DNA of 8,766 nucleotides from CAZPQK01 sp964588695 (GTDB lineage Bacteria; Krumholzibacteriota; Krumholzibacteriia; WVZY01; JAKEHA01): NCBI GenBank assembly GCA_964588695.1, contig CAZPQK010000023.1, forward strand, positions 1 through 8,766. The letters run 5' to 3'. How positions within the stretch are numbered: position 1 is the first letter of the stretch; each line of letters starts with the position of its first letter. Below are positions 5,530 to 8,766 of the stretch, piece after piece. Under the pieces are notes generated by a model. That model was not told the origin of the DNA. It was given only the letters and a program-made list of their open reading frames with translations, and searched no databases. A program made the translations under genes and the position numbers.

Positions 5530-5718
5530 CTCGGCGGAGTCGCACATGGTGCAATGGAGTTCGAGGCCCACCCGAGTCGCGCGGCCGGTTTCGGTCAGCA
5601 CCCAGGGCCGTTCAGATAGCGGTGGGTTGTGTCGGACGTGCTGGGTGTGGCCGCATTCAAGATCGGCGACCCAATGGCCTTCGTCGTCCTGGTGGAATCC
5701 GACAATGCGCCGTTTCAT
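5521..5718 (-). CDS. DUF3565 family small Cys/His protein
   Basis: A 65-aa protein matching the DUF3565 pattern: M-K-R-R-I-V-G-F-H-Q-D-D-E-G-H-W-V-A (1-18), L-E-C-G-H-T-Q-H-V-R-H-N-P-P (20-33), R-P-W-V (37-40), then L-H-C-x-x-C-D near the C-terminus (54-60). Cys22, His24, His27, His30, Cys56 and Cys59 could bind a metal such as zinc. Full length is normal for this family. The family has no assigned function that I know of. The start codon overlaps the stop of the 134-aa gene upstream (ATGA at 5715-5718) and has no strong ribosome binding site of its own, so it is probably translated by coupling. Confidence 0.88.
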   Translation of the reverse strand: MKRRIVGFHQDDEGHWVADLECGHTQHVRHNPPLSERPWVLTETGRATRVGLELHCTMCDSAELQ

Positions 5719-6119
5719 CCGGCTATTTTAGCGGCGGCGGCAATCAGCTCGGCGGGAGTATTAGCGTTTGCGATTGTTGTTCTAAGCGAAGCCACTTTAT
5801 CGGCCAAGTGTTCAGCGAATGCGTTCTCACCATCAAGCGCGTCTAGCATCCACCGCTTTAGCTGTTCCAACGCAAACTCCTCTGGGTCCCCCAAGGTGAG
5901 CCCGACCGGAACCTTGCGCCACGGAGTCAGCGTCTTGGTTTTCTCCGCCGACGTCGCTACGATCTTGCGCACGGCCCCGAATTCATCGACGATCCATGCG
6001 CCGTCAAACACACCATCTTTGATCGCATCAGTAGTCGCCGTGATATCGACGAGCGATTCGTGCTCGACCCAGAACGAGATTCCGGGTCGAATGAATAGTA
6101 GAGATGGAGTCCGCGCCAT
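5715..6119 (-). CDS. hypothetical protein, 134 aa
   Basis: I do not recognise this protein. It is soluble-looking, with no signal peptide or membrane segment. The N-terminal half has short beta-type runs (S-L-L-F-I, I-S-F-W-V, G-A-W-I-V) and the C-terminal half, from about residue 80, looks helical and Ala/Glu/Leu-rich, ending in T-P-A-E-L-I-A-A-A-A-K-I. It starts 41 nt after the SGNH-like gene ends and overlaps DUF3565 by 4 nt, so the three are probably one transcript. The start at 6119 has only a weak upstream GCGAGA. Coding is supported by the tight spacing and by the lack of a better frame. Confidence 0.72.
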   Translation of the reverse strand: MARTPSLLFIRPGISFWVEHESLVDITATTDAIKDGVFDGAWIVDEFGAVRKIVATSAEKTKTLTPWRKVPVGLTLGDPEEFALEQLKRWMLDALDGENAFAEHLADKVASLRTTIANANTPAELIAAAAKIAG

Positions 6120-6160
6120 GCGTGCATTGTCTCGCTTAGTTCTCTCCGGCGCAAGTTTTC

Positions 6161-7456
6161 TTACTCGGCCGCGGCCACCGCGTCGGCGATGGCTTTGGCC
6201 ATGACTTCGTTGCCACCATCGTTAAAGTGGCAGCACGCATCTTTGTAATACGTGTCGGTGTCGTCGGCGAAGATGCCGCTAAGGTCGTGGAAGTCAACGC
6301 CTGCCTTAACCAGTTCCGCGCTAGCGACGCGCATTTTGTCGTAACCCTCTTCGACGACCGGCTTATATGGGCTCTCGGGATCAAACGCCGCTTCTTTTTC
6401 TTCGGCGCTTAGCGGCTTAGAGCCCGGATCGTATTGATTGGGCTGGAGCATGTGCAGATACTTGATGTCAAACGCCGCGCACATGGCGTTCATTTGTAGC
6501 GACGAACGTTTCCAAATTTCGACTAACTCGGGAATCATTTCGTCGTTGGGAACATGGAGTCGATTAGGACCGGTTACAAAGTACGGAATCTCATCGGGTT
6601 GGTACGATGCCACCTGTGCCCCGTACGCGGCTACACGTTGCGCGAGTTTGGTGTCTTCCCTTTCGCGAATAAGTCGCGCCGTGGGCGAAAACCGTAGCGC
6701 CGAATTTGCAAACGCCGCACGCCTTTCGCTGCGCTCCGCGTTTAGAAAGTCGACAGCACCGATCGATCGACGAAGTTCGGTATCGGGAACGTCGAGCGCG
6801 ACCATGCTCCAGTTCATTGGGAACAACGGGTGCGCACCTTTGGGCGCGTTCAGCGCCGCGGGAACCGCGAGTTCGTTAAAGCCATCGAGGTTAATGAAGT
6901 AATCAAACTCGCCGCCCTGCGCCAGGATCAACGCGAGTTGATTAATTTGCTGCGGCTGGTGATAGCCGGGCATGCCGAGCCAGACGATATCGATTTCTTT
7001 GCCCGCAAATTTATCGACCTCGCCAAAAGCCTTGTACATGTGCTGGTTGTACCAGGTGCCAAGCTGTCCGGCGACGGAACCACCGGTGATGCCGATGACA
7101 ACTCTGTCGGCGGATCGCTTGCGTACTGCGTCGTTCTTGTCGAGAAAGCCATCTTCGGAAACCGCGATTGCGGGATGGCCAGGATTCTCCGGCGAGCGAC
7201 GATCTTTGGGTAGGAACACGTATCCGAGGTACGGATGAACCACCATGGTCGGCTGGCGAAAACCGAGGCCGGCTTCTTCACGACCGGCCTTGTTGCTGAG
7301 CGTATCGGCGCCAGCGATGGCAACGGCGGCTTCTTCGGCACCACTTACTTGCGGACGGTAGATGGCGAGCACAGCAAGCTCGAGAAGTAGATAGGCAACG
7401 ACGAGGGTAACCACGGCGGTACCGACGGTCTTACCCACAGAAGTGTTTGCAGACAT
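6161..7456 (-). CDS. membrane-anchored SGNH/GDSL-like hydrolase
   Basis: A 431-aa protein with one N-terminal transmembrane segment (about 10-33) and an extracytoplasmic domain. The SGNH blocks are visible in order: I-T-G-G-S-V-A-G (122-130, candidate nucleophile Ser127), W-L-G-M-P-G-Y (159-165, block II glycine), L-D-G-F-N-E-L (190-196, block III Asn194), and Y-K-D-A-C-C-H-F-N-D-G-G-N (404-416, candidate acid/base Asp406 and His410). The last block has three residues between Asp and His rather than two, as in some carbohydrate O-acetyl-handling relatives. Likely a carbohydrate or lipid esterase, or an O-acetyltransferase-like enzyme, in the envelope; the substrate is unknown. The ATG at 7456 follows only a weak GGGG. 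It probably starts an operon with the 134-aa and DUF3565 genes. Confidence 0.8.
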   Translation of the reverse strand: MSANTSVGKTVGTAVVTLVVAYLLLELAVLAIYRPQVSGAEEAAVAIAGADTLSNKAGREEAGLGFRQPTMVVHPYLGYVFLPKDRRSPENPGHPAIAVSEDGFLDKNDAVRKRSADRVVIGITGGSVAGQLGTWYNQHMYKAFGEVDKFAGKEIDIVWLGMPGYHQPQQINQLALILAQGGEFDYFINLDGFNELAVPAALNAPKGAHPLFPMNWSMVALDVPDTELRRSIGAVDFLNAERSERRAAFANSALRFSPTARLIREREDTKLAQRVAAYGAQVASYQPDEIPYFVTGPNRLHVPNDEMIPELVEIWKRSSLQMNAMCAAFDIKYLHMLQPNQYDPGSKPLSAEEKEAAFDPESPYKPVVEEGYDKMRVASAELVKAGVDFHDLSGIFADDTDTYYKDACCHFNDGGNEVMAKAIADAVAAAE

Positions 7457-7666
7457 AGAATACCCCAGTGTCAGAGGGACGCGATGGACACGCGGCAGGC
7501 ACGAAGCGCCTTAGGAGGTAGTACGAGAGCGGCGGCGGGTTGTTTCCGATATGTGCCACGTCGGTAGGAAATGAGGACACAGACGAGTGACAGTTCATCG
7601 GAGGCCCGGAACTTTAGCACAGTTTCGTTATCACTTTTGGCACCGGCCGCGGCGTTTATCCATGAA

Positions 7667-7688
7667 GGGCAGTCCAGACCCACTGCCC
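7667..7688 (+). other. leader hairpin upstream of the 300-aa lipoprotein gene
   Basis: GGGCAGT (7667-7673) and ACTGCCC (7682-7688) are perfect 7-bp arms around an 8-nt loop, ending 5 nt before the GGAG ribosome binding site at 7694. It might affect translation or be a protein site. The rest of this divergent intergenic region (7457-7703) shows no convincing promoter or gene on either strand. Confidence 0.45.
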
Positions 7689-7703
7689 AGAATGGAGAGC
7701 GTC

Positions 7704-8606
7704 ATGTTAACTCGTAATTTCACAATACTTTGCGCAATCGCGCTGCTCATGGTAACCGTCGGTTGCGAGGACTCGGTGATGGCACCGGTGCCCGTCGACG
7801 ACGGTAACGGCAACAATAATCACAACTTCCCGGTGCCCTCGGGACCGTATGAAGATGTCCCCGGAAGCACCGATATGGAGGTGCTGATCCGGCCGCACAC
7901 CGGCACGTTCAAGCCCGAAATCGCCGATGCCTACGGGCCTTTTCAGGCGCATTGGCGCGTCAACTACGGTAGCTGGCAATTGATTAATACCGGCACCGAC
8001 TGGACGAGCAAACTCGATTGGCCGGTACCGGCGGGCCATGTTTTGCTAAAGGAACACGGCGCCATGTCACCCGCACAAAAATTGGTTCGCGAATTTGGTC
8101 CCGGCGTTGACCGGAAGCGCCTGACGCTCACCGTGGCAACGTTCCCTGCCGACGTTTACGTAAAACGCGAGCGCCAGTGGGTGTTGCAATCGCTCGAAGG
8201 CGGCGCGGGTGATTTTCTGGTGTTGCCAGAGAACACCGAAGCAACGTTCAAAACCACAGTGATGACTGGATCGAGTGTTACCGAAACTGAAACGTTTGGC
8301 GAAACGCTGACGGTGTCCGGCGGACTTAGTATCGAAGGCCTGTCGGCCGAGGTTGAAAAAGAAATGTCGCGCACGTTTTCGACGGCGGTCACGCACAGCA
8401 CGATGCACGGCTCTGAGTTTTCGCAGACCGTACGCGGTGAAGCTGGCAAGTTGGTTCGCTATCAGTTGTGGTCGCGCGTCGACACGTATACGTTCTGCGA
8501 CGCAGACGGCAACGCCCTGACGCACCCGAACATCAGGTTCGGCAACATGTCGTGGACGGATCACGGCAGCGCCACCAGCATGCAGGTGATCAAGTTTAAT
8601 AATTAG
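7704..8606 (+). CDS. putative lipoprotein with a Ser/Thr-rich beta, possibly pore-forming-like, region
   Basis: A 300-aa protein I cannot place in a family with certainty. The N-terminus is hydrophobic, ending V-T-V-G-C with Cys21, so it is probably a lipoprotein. A linker rich in Pro, Asp, Gly and Asn (28-50) follows. Residues about 181-245 alternate polar and hydrophobic residues and are rich in Ser and Thr (T-E-T-E-T-F-G-E-T-L-T-V-S, then S-R-T-F-S-T-A-V-T-H-S), resembling the amphipathic beta-hairpin region of aerolysin/ETX-type proteins. Then come Y-Q-L-W-S-R-V-D-T-Y-T-F strands. The resemblance is to pattern, not to a known domain. The ATG at 7704 is preferred because GGAGAG lies 7 nt upstream; in-frame starts at 7692 and 7587 would extend the signal oddly. 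It is monocistronic, with a leader hairpin and a terminator. Confidence 0.82.
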   Translation: MLTRNFTILCAIALLMVTVGCEDSVMAPVPVDDGNGNNNHNFPVPSGPYEDVPGSTDMEVLIRPHTGTFKPEIADAYGPFQAHWRVNYGSWQLINTGTDWTSKLDWPVPAGHVLLKEHGAMSPAQKLVREFGPGVDRKRLTLTVATFPADVYVKRERQWVLQSLEGGAGDFLVLPENTEATFKTTVMTGSSVTETETFGETLTVSGGLSIEGLSAEVEKEMSRTFSTAVTHSTMHGSEFSQTVRGEAGKLVRYQLWSRVDTYTFCDADGNALTHPNIRFGNMSWTDHGSATSMQVIKFNN

Positions 8607-8661
8607 TAGTCGGCGTCGCTCCGCTGCGCGCGTTGACCCAATCACCTTCACGGTGAAACCA

Positions 8662-8696
8662 GAAAACGGGTCCCTATTTGGGGCCCGTTTTCTTTT
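8662..8696 (+). terminator. intrinsic terminator of the 300-aa lipoprotein gene
   Basis: GAAAACGGGTCCC (8662-8674) pairs with GGGGCCCGTTTTC (8680-8692) over 13 bp with one G-U, around loop TATTT. The T-rich tail is TTTTCTTTT (8688-8696). It lies 55 nt after the stop. Confidence 0.92.
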
Positions 8697-8707
8697 AGCG
8701 ACTAGCT

Positions 8708-8766
8708 ACACGTTTTTTCTTGACGTGTTTTTGTCGTGTCAATGTCTGGCAAACAGACATGTTTGC
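8708..8766. repeat. nested inverted repeats at the right edge
   Basis: ACACGT (8708-8713) matches ACGTGT (8723-8728). TTGAC (8720-8724) matches GTCAA (8738-8742). ATGTCTG (8742-8748) matches CAGACAT (8754-8760). GCAAAC (8749-8754) matches GTTTGC (8761-8766). The last two overlap in an interlocked way. This is probably the regulatory region of a gene beyond the window, but no complete promoter could be picked. Confidence 0.5.

Noticed and set aside
7471..7683. 70-aa open frame on the minus strand upstream of the SGNH-like gene
   Set aside because: It has no ribosome binding site or recognisable features and overlaps the leader of the divergent lipoprotein gene.
8742..8766. H-type RNA pseudoknot from the interlocked inverted repeats
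   Set aside because: The connecting loops would be 0 and 1 nt across a 7-bp stem, which is not sterically reasonable; a DNA-level role is more likely.

Overview
The window looks like chromosomal DNA from a Gram-negative-type bacterium. It encodes several proteins with export signals: two probable lipoproteins, a signal-peptide asparaginase, a TraB/GumN protein and an exported BsuPI-like protein. It uses the standard code with TGA as a normal stop, yet one gene very probably reads TGA as selenocysteine. I cannot assign a phylum from the sequence alone. The combination of a 23S operon without 16S, selenocysteine use and a C-terminal W-G-K-V-K-A-L-Y-R ending suggests a poorly sampled environmental lineage.

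Region 1 (1-1225, minus strand) is the 5' end of a 23S rRNA operon. In transcription order it holds a strong promoter, a boxB/boxA-like leader, a second leader hairpin, tRNA-Ile(GAU), tRNA-Ala(UGC), a spacer with a canonical boxA, and about 741 nt of 23S rRNA running off the left edge. There is no 16S gene. The promoter and antitermination leader sit about 160 nt in front of tRNA-Ile, exactly where the 16S 3' end would normally be, so this is an unlinked 23S operon that kept the usual 16S-23S spacer tRNAs.

Region 2 (1264-2043, minus strand) is a small operon: promoter, palindrome, a 71-residue SelW-like (Rdx family) selenoprotein, a 131-aa lipoprotein, and a strong intrinsic terminator. The selenoprotein is invisible to a plain ORF scan because codon 11 is TGA. 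The TGA falls exactly at the second position of the family's CxxC/CxxU redox motif and is followed at the right distance by a bacterial SECIS-like hairpin.

Region 3 (2198-4874, plus strand) is a compact four-gene operon: an exported TraB/GumN protein, a four-helix membrane protein, a probably periplasmic isoaspartyl peptidase/L-asparaginase (Ntn hydrolase), and a 69-aa XRE-type regulator. Spacings are 9 nt, -4 nt and 9 nt. The small membrane protein and the small HTH protein may be a functional pair interrupted by the asparaginase.

Region 4 (4870-7456, minus strand) holds an SGNH/GDSL-like membrane-anchored protein, an unrecognised 134-aa protein, a DUF3565 small Cys/His protein (ATGA overlap with the previous gene), and, behind its own promoter, an exported BsuPI-like protein.

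Region 5 (7667-8696, plus strand) is a 300-aa lipoprotein with a Ser/Thr-rich alternating segment that may be a beta-barrel or pore-forming-like region, preceded by a leader hairpin and followed by an intrinsic terminator. The right edge holds nested inverted repeats of unknown role. I saw no insertion sequence, phage gene or CRISPR array.
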